From NCBI RefSeq assembly GCF_964355755.1, contig NC_092672.1, positions 33,972,501-34,036,500 of the forward strand: a DNA stretch of 64,000 nucleotides, read 5' to 3'. The translations under genes and the position numbers were made by a program. Under the pieces are notes generated by a model. It had not been told where the DNA came from. It worked only from the letters and a program-made list of their open reading frames with translations, and searched no databases. Numbering within the stretch: the first letter of the stretch is position 1; each line of letters starts with the position of its first letter. The stretch comes from Antedon mediterranea (lineage: Eukaryota; Echinodermata; Crinoidea; Comatulida; Antedonidae). This document shows, in pieces, positions 24,775-36,656 of the stretch.

Positions 24775-27381
24775 GACTGCTGTGTATTCAACCCCTGTTG
24801 GTGTGTGTGGTGGTGTTTGGGGGGGGGGGGGACACCACCATTATACTGAATATAAAACTGATATAAAAATAAAATAGTAATTACAGTAGTTAAACTCCTA
24901 TCATGAGGACACTTTCTCAAGAAACAAATTAGAGGAAATACATATGTTTTAATCACTATATAATATTCAACCCCTATTCATGACACCACTTTTGAGGGAC
25001 CACTTTGTTGGGTTATGAAGGTGTCCCATTAAGAGTTCTACTGACTATTATAATATAATAGGTATAATACAGCAGTTGTACCCAAAATAGGCAAGTCATA
25101 TAAAAACCATTTAAAAACTACAAAGTTTCAAGCACAGTATTTACAAAGAATAAAAAAAGACAATGTTTATTGTGGTGTACTGTAGTCTAGGCTTTTATCA
25201 CCACTAGACTGACAAGTACATGTAGACTGACAAGATTATATATATTATTATTTGTTTTAGTTTATCAATATTAATAAACAGAGATTGTATCCAACCTACA
25301 GAAGTATCTCACTTGTTATCTATTTTTAGATCAACCTACCAAACAGTATAACAACTGCAGAATGCAATATCTAATATCAATTTATCAATTAATATCATTA
25401 AGGTGATGAATTGAAATAAAACTGCAATTCTCCACCTGCAATACTGTATAATATAATACGCAAAGGAAATATGACTGGACACTACCACTACAAAGCACCT
25501 TTGTGTTTAGCACTATGCCTACTGTATTATAGACATAAATTTATTTGAAAAATCATACAGCCTATTTTTCTTTATGTCACTATGGAGTGAACCTGTCAGG
25601 AATACAGTAATTTCCCCAGGTGTACTGTAGCATTTAGCAAAAAAGGTATAATCAAGAAATATTTCACTTGACTTTTTAGTTTAATTATTGTTCTTTCTTC
25701 ATTAAAAATATTATTTTTTTTTATCGATCTATATTTAATAATTTAAGAATTTAAGAAATGATTTATTGTCTGACCTGCTCTATTTAATCATAAAGCAGGG
25801 TCAATCGGGTGTTAAACACCTTACTGTTTTGAGGATAACAAACTACAACTGTATTGCTACACATTATGCAATTGGGTTTTAAGTTAAAAATCCAATAAAA
25901 ACTATGGATCTGGATTCAGAATACTGCTACACAAAATTTAAAATGAATAGTATCTACAGTACAGTTTCCAATAAACCTAGCCAACTTTGTTTAATATAGT
26001 TAAATTAATGGTTCTGTTAATGGCATGCATTCTACCATCAATCTCTTGTAGTGGACACAAAGATAAGCAAGTTAATGTATACACATGACTAAGAATAGTA
26101 ATCAACTAGACGTGCTATAACTACCATGATGTCATCGGACATCTGATTAGCCTTAAGGCAGAACATTTTAATAATAAATGTAATATTAAAACTACTGCAT
26201 CATTTTCTATTGATTCACTTTCTATAGCATCATTATTACTGTACAGTACTGTAGGTCTTCTATATTTTAATTTTAGTCACTGAAACCTGGTTGAAATGTA
26301 AAACTGTAAAATGAAATAAACAATTTAAATACAACTCAATTCTTCATTATTGAATACAATTTTCTTTCAATTTCTTTTTATAAAAAAATATATTAACATT
26401 AACAATTGAGTGACTCTAGAAATTAAGAAGAGAAATAAACCATCTTACAACTTACATTCAAAAAGTTTTTATTAACAAAATCAAAATTAATCAACTGCCT
26501 GTGCACCGAAAGTGAATAGATTTCAAAAGGACAATAAAAACTTGGGGCTACCGGTAAATTAATTTGATTAAATTTAACAAACTGCCCAACAAGAAGCTGT
26601 TGAATTTAAGCTACTAATTAGTAATATTTAAATCATTCTAACTAGGCCTAGTATTAGTATTTTATAGTGACAAATTCAAACAAAGACATTATCTCCAAAT
26701 AATTAATAATTATTAATATTAATATTACGAAAGAAAATGATGATGGTGGTACGTTGGTACGTTCCCACATGAGGGCGTGGTTGTGCACTGGTCCATTATA
26801 ATACAGGGGTGTTCTAGGAATTTTTCACTTTCGTATCTAGCCCTCCCTCTGGAGAGCACGGGCTATTGTCGGTTTATACAGGTAAGCTAGGCACGATAAA
26901 GACTAATAATATTAATTTTAAATATTAATTTTAAATAACAAAAAAAGACAAAAAATCTCTGGTTTTCTGTTCCTTTCCAAAATAAGACGCACTGCCTTGC
27001 ACTACAGCAGTACATACAGACCTCCTGGGCCCCCTACTAGACTACAAATAATAATATGATAATAATAATTAATAATTATAAAGACAAATCTTTGGTTCTG
27101 TAAGTCCGAAAAAATACTGTATTTTTACCCGGGGCTAGGCTCGAAATTTCTCTCTGGTCAGTCATCGTTGTCGTCCGACCAGTTGCCAACGACATGCGTC
27201 TGTATGTACGGATCGCGCGCCAGAGGTAGGCCTAATATTAATAAGCTAGCTAGCACGATAGCCTAATAAAATTCTAGTCTGCACACATTTATTATTATAT
27301 ACGAAATGTTGATGTTCTGTACTCATTATATAATAAAAATGTTATCTTTTTTAAAAGACATGGAATAAGAGGTTTACTTAC

Positions 27382-27480
27382 AATGTTTAGCACCGTTTTT
27401 GCCGTAAAATAGACGACGAACCTGTCGTCAAGGCTGTCTCTGTTCTCTCCTTCATCAAAAATTCACGCTTCATTTGTTTT
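27382..27480 (-). other. Probable non-coding first exon of the ABCB gene (right end approximate)
   Basis: A consensus donor (minus-strand GTAAGT, 27376-27381) follows a less AT-rich stretch at the right end of the ~7-kb interval upstream of the start codon. It fits a 5' UTR exon spliced to the acceptor at 20293. The right end is a guess, and no transcript evidence was available. Confidence 0.4.
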
Positions 27481-27489
27481 GTGTACACA

Positions 27490-27560
27490 CACGACGTCAC
27501 ACACACACACTGCGCGGTCGTTTTTTCAAATGCTAATTACGGAAGAGATGACGTAATTTG
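27490..27560 (-). promoter_or_regulatory. Candidate ABCB promoter with CRE-like sites
   Basis: Just upstream of the putative first exon are a CRE-like TGACGTCG (minus strand, about 27493-27500) inside a CA tract, and TGACGTAA on the plus strand near 27549-27556. Position and spacing fit a promoter. Function is inferred. Confidence 0.3.
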
Positions 27561-27779
27561 ACCAAGAAACGTTGAACCATGATTTTTACAGATTTTTCAT
27601 TTACATTTTTAAAATTAAAATATAAAATATTTATAAATCATTTGAGCACATGTGCCTTGCGAACAACTTCTTAAAATAATATTCCTCATTTGTAAATCAT
27701 TGTCATCAGATGTTTGTAAGCTCATAACAGCATGGAGGCAATTAATTATTGTATGCATAGGCCTAGTTAATTATAATAT

Positions 27780-28830
27780 GTAAAAGCCCATTTTAGGTAT
27801 AATAATGTATAGGCCCATTTAATTAAAATAATATATAGGCCTATTTAATTAAAATAATGTATAGGCCCATTTAATTAAAATAATATATAGGCCCATTTAA
27901 TCAAAATAATGTATAGGCCCACTTAATTAAAATAATGTATAGGCCCATTTAATTAAAATAATGTATAGGCCCATTTAATTAAAATAATGTATAGGCCCAT
28001 TTAATTAAATAATGTATAGGCCCATTTAATTAAAATAATGTATAGGCCCATTTAATTAAATAATGTATAGGCCCATTTAATTAAAATAATGTATAGGCCC
28101 ATTTAATTACAATAATGTATAGGCCCATTTAATTAAAATAATGTATAGGCCCATTTAATTAAAATAATGTATAGGCCCATTTAATTACAATAATGTATAG
28201 GCCCATTTAATTACAATAATGTATAGGCCCATTTAATTAAAATAATGTATAGGCCCATTTAATTAAAATAATGTATAGGCCCATTTAATTAAAATAATGT
28301 ATAGGCCCATTTAATTAAATAATGTATAGGCCCATTTAATTAAAATAATGTATAGGCCCATTTAATTAAATAATGTATAGGCCCATTTAATTACAATAAT
28401 GTATAGGCCCATTTAATTAAAATAATGTATAGGCCCATTTAATTAAAATAATGTATAGGCCCATTTAATTAAAATAATGTATAGGCCCATTTAATTACAA
28501 TAATGTATAGGCCCATTTAATTACAATAATGTATAGGCCCATTTAATTACAATAATGTATAGGCCCATTTAATTAAAATAATGTATAGGCCCATTTAATT
28601 AAAATAATGTATAGGCCCATATAATTAAAATAATGTATAGGCCCATTTAATTACAATAATGTATAGGCCCATTTAATTACAATAATGTATAGGCCCATTT
28701 AATTACAATAATGTAAAGGCCCATTTAATTAAAATAATGTATAGGCCCATTTAATTACAATAATTAATATATAGGCCCATTTAAAAATAATATGTACGTA
28801 TAAGCCAATTTAATTATAATAGGCCCATTT
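27780..28830 (+). repeat. 26-bp minisatellite, about 38 copies
   Basis: Unit ATAATGTATAGGCCCATTTA plus ATTAAA, period 26 (some 25), with single-base variants ATTACA and ATTAAAT distributed along the array. It lies just upstream of the ABCB promoter region. Confidence 0.95.
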
Positions 28831-29779
28831 ACTTATACGCAGCTGTTGTAAGGAGACTCGCACGACATTATTCGCGTGAAGTTGTTGTAAAGTATAATAT
28901 TTGTTGGTGAGTTACGTACGTGGTGGTAAATAAAAAGTACGTGTTCGTGTATAAAACAGAAACTGACATTATATATAATATTGGTAAAAGCGGGAAAAGG
29001 GGAGAGGGAAATGTTTTTTACACGTGTCGTGTTATAGTTAGACTTGCCCCAAGTCTGTATTCTATTTATTGTCTTTTTTTTATATTTATTTGTTTTTATT
29101 TCGACCGCGATTAAACTCAAGTAATACAAGTATGAAACGCCATATGTGCAAAAATATTTATATTTTTACAAAACTCCGTCTCTGGAGCCCAGACTATGTT
29201 ATAGTCTACGTGATTATGACTCATTCTAAAAAAAGTACAGTACTAAATTTGGCTATGACACGAGATTTATTTGTAATAGATGACGTCATGCGTACTTGCC
29301 CTGAAAGTAAAAAAAAAAAGCTTAAATATTTAAAATGCATTATTACAATTAATATAAGTGAGAGCGTGTAGCCGCCATGGAATCTATTCATGGTGTGGCC
29401 AATGTTGCCCGCGTCTGCCGAAGGTTATCGAGGGGCCGGGGGAAAGATCACGTACATGAGTCGTTTTTATGAATTTCTTCTGTACGCGCGCTCCTCCTAT
29501 CTGTCTGTCTCCCCACTCCCCCCACTCATTTTTGATCAATTATATTTCATACAGGTTGATCATGGAGGTACAGATTACATATTGTAACTCCATGGGTTTA
29601 GATCACATGCTGCATATATTTACATAGAGTATACAAGTAGGAAGCACGTGATTCTTGATTTCGGGTGTAATTTTTTTTATGGCTCACCTATATTTACATT
29701 ATTTATTTATAATCCTCATCAAGATTCTTGCTACTTGACGATAAATGACACTTGGCAGATATCCAAACTTGGTATCCCT

Positions 29780-30120
29780 TGCAATATTATCCATAAAAGG
29801 AAATATGATGACGTCACAATGCCATCTCAATTAAAACGGCGCTTTTGTCGACCAATCACGTACATGTACACACACAGACAATAGTACAAAAGAGAACTAA
29901 ATTTGAGGTTTTAATATTGACATATTAACGTTTATTGTATTTCTTTAGGGTGACTATTGTCAGAAAAAAATCACATGAATCGTGCCTCTTGCAATATTTC
30001 CATAAAAGGAAACATGACGTCACACGGTCATAGCTCAATTATAATTGATGGGTGCTTGTCTCGACCAGTCATGTATGTATAAATACAGACAAACTAAATA
30101 TAAAAAAAACAGAACTAAAT
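29780..30120 (+). repeat. ~210-bp imperfect tandem duplication with CRE-like sites
   Basis: TCCATAAAAGGAAA.ATGACGTCAC recurs at about 29790 and 30000, as do TGTCTCGACCA/TGTCGACCA and the AGAACTAAATT ends. Confidence 0.65.
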
Positions 30121-30144
30121 TAATTTAAATATATTTTATTTTTA

Positions 30145-30560
30145 ATACCGTATTTATTCGAATAAACGATAGAATATTGTTAGGAATAAACTCCCCCTTC
30201 AATTAAACTCCCCGGGGCCTTTATTTTTTTGCTATAAAATGCCCCACCACATGCATTACTGTACATATTGTGTGTAACACATTTCTATTTGTAGTAGAAT
30301 TCACTGACTTCTATGTGATCTACAATAATGACCAATAATTTTTACTCTATTTTATCACTTCTTAATATTAATTGTGTTATATATTTTTTTATATTTAGGT
30401 AGAATTTTTTGATTATAGACTAAATGTTCCATAATATTTACACTCACAAAAATAAGCGACTCCCTCGAATAAACACCTCCCCCAAATAAACACCTCCCCC
30501 AAATAAACAATGCCCCATTTTTTTTTTACAAAAACCCGTTTATTCCAGTAAATACGGTAT
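30145..30560. mobile_element. MITE-D, ~416 bp
   Basis: The left end ATACCGTATTTATTCGAATA is the reverse complement, with one or two differences, of the right end CCAGTAAATACGGTAT. Interior AATAAACACCTCCCCCAAAT repeats. Related fragments occur in the foldback arms near 39.2 and 40.0 kb. Confidence 0.75.
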
Positions 30561-30726
30561 GTGTGTTTTTCAGGGTGACTCTTCTAGACATTCTTTATAT
30601 TTTTTTAACAGGTAGGCGAACTGTTCTGTGCTAAGAAATGCCCGTATTTCTTCTTCTTCCTTTGTAATGTATGGTCTGTATGCATTTCTTGTCAAACTAT
30701 ATTTAGGCCATATCTTAGTTGCCAAA

Positions 30727-30861
30727 GCTAGTCTGTCTACACTATCAAACTTTATGTGACAACAACACGTGATGTTCACATTATATGGACATGATGATGT
30801 CATATCACTACCATAATTTAAGCATATCACGGTCACACTTTTTTTGTCAAACTAGTTTTGA
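30727..30861 (+). mobile_element. MITE-A copy
   Basis: GTCTGTCTACACTATCAAAC to TTTTTTTGTCAAACTAGTTT; the right terminus is degraded. Confidence 0.8.
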
Positions 30862-30882
30862 GTTTTTATATTTATTTTGTTT

Positions 30883-30922
30883 TGCTACACTATCAAACTA
30901 GTTTGACAAAAAAAGTGTGCGC
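30883..30922 (+). mobile_element. MITE-A terminal fragment
   Basis: GCTACACTATCAAACTAGTT then TGACAAAAAAAGTGTG, immediately after the previous copy. Confidence 0.65.
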
Positions 30923-31565
30923 TTAAACCATAAACTGGTATTTAACCCGAAAATAGACATCAGAAGCAATATCTATAAACCTCCCTGGCGATCGAAGTAC
31001 CAACCTAACTGTGAATTTATCACCCTTTACAATCATTAAACAAGAAATATTTCTTACAAAAAACGCCGCGTAACTTTTTGACTGGACAGTCTTCATTAAT
31101 CTAATATAATAGGTCGGCCAATCAAAACGCAAGTGAACAATTGGGACTTTACTTGTGATTTATGTCATTGGCCTGTCAGCACAGTCGTTTCTTTCTAGAA
31201 TTAAACGCACAAACTTGTATTGGGTATAATTTATGTTTATGTGGTTATTACTATCGCATTTAGGTATTGATAATAATAATAATATGGCTTTTGAATATAT
31301 AATTACTGTCTGTAGAATAACATTTATACATTTTCGGTTCGCGATGAAAAGTTATATGAATGGATTTGTAATAGGTATTTATAATAATAGTATATGGGTT
31401 GTATTATTGATAAGCTATCACCAAATCGCGTTATACCATTATTTCTCAGGGTTTTTTGCACCATTGATCAATACCAAACGCGTATCGGTATTATAGTTTT
31501 TAATGAATCATTACATTAATAAAAATACCCAATTAAATCAATCGCGTCAGTCCAATTCCGACTTA

Positions 31566-31716
31566 TGTGTCTACACTGTCCCAACTAGTTTAACAAAAAA
31601 AGTGTGATGTGCCCAAATATGGTAGTGATATGCCCGAATATCGTAGTGGACATCGTCATGTCTATATAATAATATGGGCACATTATATTTAGTTTGATAG
31701 TATAGACAGAGCTTAA
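31566..31716 (+). mobile_element. MITE-A copy, diverged
   Basis: GTGTCTACACTGTCCCAACT to GTATAGACAGAGCTTAAG with interior GTGATGTGCCCAAATATGG. Confidence 0.8.
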
Positions 31717-31739
31717 GGATTATATTTAAAAAATGTTTT

Positions 31740-32825
31740 CTTACATTTTGAAAAAAAGTATTTATTTGTTTATAAGCCCAATTTTCCAGTCTTAATTTTA
31801 CATTTTGAAAAAAAAGTATTTTATTTGTTGATAAGCCCAATTGTGCAGTCTTATTTTACATTTTGAACAAAAGTATTTATTTGTTGAGCCTAAGCCCAAT
31901 TTTGCAGTCTTATTTTACATTTTAAACGAAAGTATTTATTTGTTGATAAGCCGAATTTCCAATTTAATAATAATGACCCCTTCCACAGTGCTTATACCAT
32001 ATATATTTTACATGATATTGACCGTGGGTTCTTTACGCCTCTGATGCATTTGTTTTTATTGTACCTTTTTAATAAATTATTATATGTTTAGGCCTAATCA
32101 CACCCAATTTAATGAAACGGTCAGATTCCGATTTCAATTGAACAAAAGTAGTACTGTATTTATTATTCATTGATAAGCCAAGGGTCCCATGGCGTTAGCC
32201 GATATCTTGAGCATTTGACTCATGTGTCAACCTGTAACACAAATCATTCTTCAAAATCGAAAGAAAGAACCTCACACGTCTTTTTTGTGAGTGATGGATA
32301 TGCCCACGGAAATAATATGTGGACATTGCAAACAATCATAGGCCTACAGTAACAAACATAACATGGCTAATAAGCATAACATTCAGACTTGTTTGTTTTC
32401 TAGTGGATTTTTATTTACTTTAGCATGTAGAATAAAACTAGTAACAGTGGCTATATTAATAATTATACTGATTATCCTTGATGTTATCGCGTCTAATAAT
32501 AAAATATTTTGTTGTTGATAAGCCCAATTTTTCAGCCTTGATTTTACATTTTGAACGAAAGTATTTATTTGTTGATAAGCCCAATTTTGCAGTCTTAATA
32601 ATGACCCTTCCACAGTGCATTTTACATGATATTGACCGAGGGTTTTTACGCCTCTATAGCCACTGATCAATACCATAATTAATGTACTTTTTTAAATGAA
32701 TATTGAAATGTTTCAACATACCCAATAAAAAAAATGGTCCGTTTTCGAGTTCAATCTTTTAGAGAGGTTGGAGTTTCATTTTGAACGAAAGTATTTATTT
32801 GATTGTGATAAGCCAAATTTCTAGT
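31740..32825 (+). repeat. ~58-bp repeat array, partly scattered
   Basis: TTACATTTTGAACGAAAGTA followed by TTTATTTGTTGATAAGCCCA occurs four times at 31742-31965 and again at 32541 and 32775. The flanking block GACCCTTCCACAGTGC to TTACGCCTCT is also duplicated (31977 and 32605). Confidence 0.75.
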
Positions 32826-33016
32826 CCTAATGATTTGAGATTCAACGGGTTTTGCTTTCAATTGTATAATAACAGCCACATGTTAAGGAATATGAATCTC
32901 TTTATGATTTTAATATGGTTCGAAATGATATTACACAACGATTAGACAGCAACTGTGCAAGAGTCCAACTAATAAAATGAAAACGGAATGATCAATTAAT
33001 TGAACATTTACAGCAT

Positions 33017-33380
33017 AAGGCCCATACACTAGGACGATAACGATCGACGATAAATAGACAAATGTGCATTTTTAATACATAAACCAAAAGAAATATAAAC
33101 AATTCCTTTGATGAAAATTATATTTTCACACGTCCAATCAAATGACGTCATGATTAGTAAGACCAATAATATCGTGACAATACAGCGATTTTATTGTTTT
33201 TATTTATCATGACGTCATTTGATTGGAATTTGAAAAACATTATTTTTATCAAAGGCAGCATAAATGATTATCCTATAGGTCTAGAACGAAAACCTTTCTA
33301 ATTTCTTTTGGTTTATGTAAAAAAAATGCATGCTATATATTTATCGTCCGTCGTTATCGTCATAGTGTAATTGGGCCTTT
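33017..33380. mobile_element. MITE-E, 364 bp, nearly full-length palindrome
   Basis: Ends AAGGCCCATACACTA and TAGTGTAATTGGGCCTT. The pairing GGACGATAACGATCG/CGTCGTTATCGTC continues inward, with CCAATCAAATGACGTCAT mirrored by ATGACGTCATTTGATTGG. Confidence 0.85.
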
Positions 33381-34609
33381 ATACAAAAAAAAATAAATTG
33401 ATTACGAAGTTACATGTCATTTTCACCTATCACCAAAAAACTAACCTTTTCAACACTAATTAATTGTTACGAAGCCAATTTATATTATATATTTCATTAA
33501 TGAACTTTACGGTAAATGAAGAGTAAGTATCAGTTAATATGAATAATATAACTAGTAGGTCTATGAAGTTGCGTTCAGACACAGAACTGTGACATTACTA
33601 TCATAAATGTTGAAACCACTTATAAAACCTTTTTTTAAAGAAAATATAATTGTGTTAGGAGAAGGCGAATAAACAAATAGATAATGTACAAACCTTTTTC
33701 TGGATTAATTAATGGAGCAGGTGTTCCTAATAATCTTCTGCTGCTACCTAGACTGATTGTTCACCTTCTGACGATAATTGATTGGACCCCCCACGGCATC
33801 TGATAACCAACAAAAAATGTACCAGGACTGTTTCAATGATTTAATATCTGACGGCGTATTATTATAACATTGGCCTAGATTGACAGTCAAAACGAAGTTA
33901 TTGTAAATACCTCCCTTTATGTTGACAGAGCCAAAATAAAGTTTTGACCATTATCGAATGATTATTTGACAGTGATTTATTATAATACCGGCCTGGTTGA
34001 CAGCAAAAACGAAGTTATTATTTATTGAACAAGATTTTACAGATTTCCGTCTACATCTCAATAATACTGTATTATCAGCAAAGGCTTTCATATAGACTCT
34101 CTTCTCCCAGACGTTTTTTGGGTCCAGCAGCTACCTATAAATTATAGTCGAGTTTCCAAATTCACAAAACTGTCAGCCTTAGATACTAAAGCTACCGCTA
34201 TTAAACAGCTTATTAATGAATGTGTCCTCCTGGGACATAGCTGGCTAGAGCCGCGGCGCGAAAAATTGAAAATTATCAGCCTGGGAGGTGGCTACAAATT
34301 GTTTGATACCACTGCACCTGTTATCAAAATGACAGATTTGATCATCAGTCCCCTAATGCGTACTTATAGAGAAACTACCATTTGTTGTAGTAGGCCTACA
34401 TACTGTATTTAATTTTCCCTCGTCATCCGGCGTGGAGTGAGCTATTTTAGTTAGGCTATATTGTCTGCTGCCGCTCTTTCAGCCATAAAGTACAGAATAA
34501 AAGAGGGTGTCTAGAAAACTCAGATCTCAGATATATCTGACTTTTCTAGATCTAGAAAGCTCAGATATCCAACTTCTCTAGATCTAGAAAACTCAGCTCA
34601 AATTTTAGT

Positions 34610-34690
34610 TAGTGTTTACCGACCGACCGACCAACCAACCGACCGACATAGTAAGCTGTAGAGTCGCGTTTGCACGCGACTAAAAAGTTT
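34610..34690 (+). repeat. ACCG microsatellite and adjoining dispersed repeat
   Basis: Repeated ACCGACCGACCAACC, then CTGTAGAGTCGCG.TTGCACGCGAC with the palindrome GTCGCGTTTGCACGCGAC. Confidence 0.55.
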
Positions 34691-36398
34691 GACAAACTGA
34701 AATCTGTAGAGGGCAGCAGACTATAATTTTGATGATTGTTTTAATGGACCTTTCCATTTTTCCCTGAAAGTAAAAAATGTGTAGCAATATAATTTGAAAA
34801 TCAATAAATGGAAAGTAATAGCATTGATAAAAATGATAAATATGAATATGACAATGTTAAATATCATGATAAACTTGATCATGATTATGGTGATTTAATG
34901 AACATACAGTTACTATAACTGGTATCTATAATGATGTGACAGAATTTGTGCTCCCAAATGACTATTTTAATTTAGTGGTTGCCAAAATACAATGCATTCA
35001 GGTGGTCAAACGGTCAAGATACCACAACTGTCAATTAAATACCCATTATTTTGCGGTTGCAGCTAAAGGTTGTACAGCAACAAACCGGTTAAATGGCATT
35101 CTTATAACCCCCAATCGTTTGTAACTGTTACTTTACAAAAATCATGTTATTGAATATTTGTCCTGTTTCTGCAATTTTGTTAAATTTGAAACTGTAACCA
35201 TTCACAACTATTTAGACTCATTCATTCACTTTTTTCGTTTTGTTGCAACTCTGTAATCTTTAAATTTTCTCTGTGTCTCATGAAACAAACGTTGAGAGAC
35301 AAAAGCTTGCAAACATTTAATGAAAACAGATGAATGTTGTTGGCAGGCCAAGCTTAACAATGAATTTATAATTATAATTGTACATTGTTCAGAACTAAAG
35401 TTAATGTTATTGTTACTGTATTTTATTGTTCATACTACTTTTTATACCATTTTAATAAAAATGTTCATTTCATTTTTATTGTTCCACATAAAATTAATAA
35501 AGATCAAGATAAAAAACCTAGTTAAGTCTTTGTTTGTGTGTGGAAACTCAAATAAGACAAAAAGGGCTTTAAGGGTGAGTTTCCAAAAGACATTACATTG
35601 TGCATGGTAACATAAAATTGGTTTATAAAAAAGGTTTCGCTAGGGAAAAGCAATTAATTCCATTTAATTGGACAATAAGTAATAATAAATAAAAGTAAAA
35701 AGAAAAAAAAGTGAAAGTAAAATAATAAAGTTATCTTGTAATCTGGTACACCTTTATTTTAATTCTTGGTGCCCATGACTGCGATATCATCTTCTGATTC
35801 CATGGCACCTCATTCAAGCAGACATGGATCGGCTCTAGACACTGAAAATGCATCCAACGTGTCCAAGTACATAATAAATACAGTTATAGTATATTCCTTT
35901 CAACATACTTTTTAGTTTATAAAATCTTTAAATAATTCTATACAATATTTATTAAATATCCATTTGAAACCAGATGACATTTTTTGAGAATATACAATAT
36001 TGGTTTAGCAATTCAAGCCTGTGTTATCCAGGTAGTATTATTTGAGAACAGCCGGTTATGAAACACTTTAAGCATAACCCACACCTCAGGCATGAGTTAG
36101 ATCATCATGGAGCTTTGTAATCTACAGGTCCATGGTTAGATGTCCTATCATTTGTACCTTTTTAACTAAATTGAATACTATAGTATAGAGGACATTAAAA
36201 CCAATTATTCAAAATAACCTACAAAACAATATAATTTAAAAAGAAAAATTATATAATTGGCACAATTTAAAGATATTATTAAATAATATAGAAAGAGACT
36301 GTTTATTTATGCCAATAGAGTTTCTTTCTTTATCTCTGACAATACCTAATAAAACAACCATGGAATGTATTGATAGAAGACAATCAGTGGACTCAACC

Positions 36399-36545
36399 TA
36401 AAGCTCTGTCTACACTATCAAACTAGTTTGACAAAAAAAGTGTGATGTGCCCAAATATGATAGATATATGACATCATTATGTCCATATATGGGCACATCA
36501 CATTTGTTTGTCACATAAAGTTTTTATAGTTTAGACAGAGCTTAA
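36399..36545 (+). mobile_element. MITE-A copy, complete (~147 bp)
   Basis: Both ends are present, 112 bases downstream of the DERL2 stop codon, so it may lie in the 3' UTR or just beyond it. Confidence 0.88.
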
Positions 36546-36656
36546 AATAGTAAAACAAAAATTCAAGTGTTTGTTTCTGTAAAAATGGGAAATTTAAGAT
36601 CAAAATATATTTGTATAAATCCTCGGGTCAAATCAGATAGATGCTGATAGATGTCA

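Larger units (their letters stand above)
20296..27381. other. Large 5' intron of the ABCB gene, AT-rich
   Basis: No coding exon was recognised. It holds MITE-A copies (20328-20466, 22402-22531, 24711-24774), a 220-bp duplication at 21212-21720 and ~130-bp repeats at 22870-23175. From 23.2 to 26.7 kb I see only AT-rich sequence with the MITE piece at 24.7 kb. A CpG-containing patch at about 27130-27235 could be an alternative first exon (weak). Confidence 0.5.
27561..36398. other. Intergenic interval between the ABCB and DERL2 genes
   Basis: No gene was recognised. Apart from the repeats listed separately (27.8-28.8, 29.8-30.1, 30.1-30.6, 30.7-31.7, 31.7-32.8, 33.0-33.4, 34.6 kb), 28.8-29.7 kb has a GC-richer patch with a good Kozak ATG at 29377, 34065-34412 is an open frame without a convincing start, and 34.7-36.4 kb shows only AT-rich sequence. 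Confidence 0.5.

Noticed and set aside
27780-28830. CRISPR-like array
   Set aside because: There are no unique spacers: the 26-bp units are contiguous. The genome is eukaryotic.
35320-35610. 96-codon plus-strand ORF
   Set aside because: Leu/Ile/Phe/Lys-rich translation of AT-rich DNA without domain or splice context.
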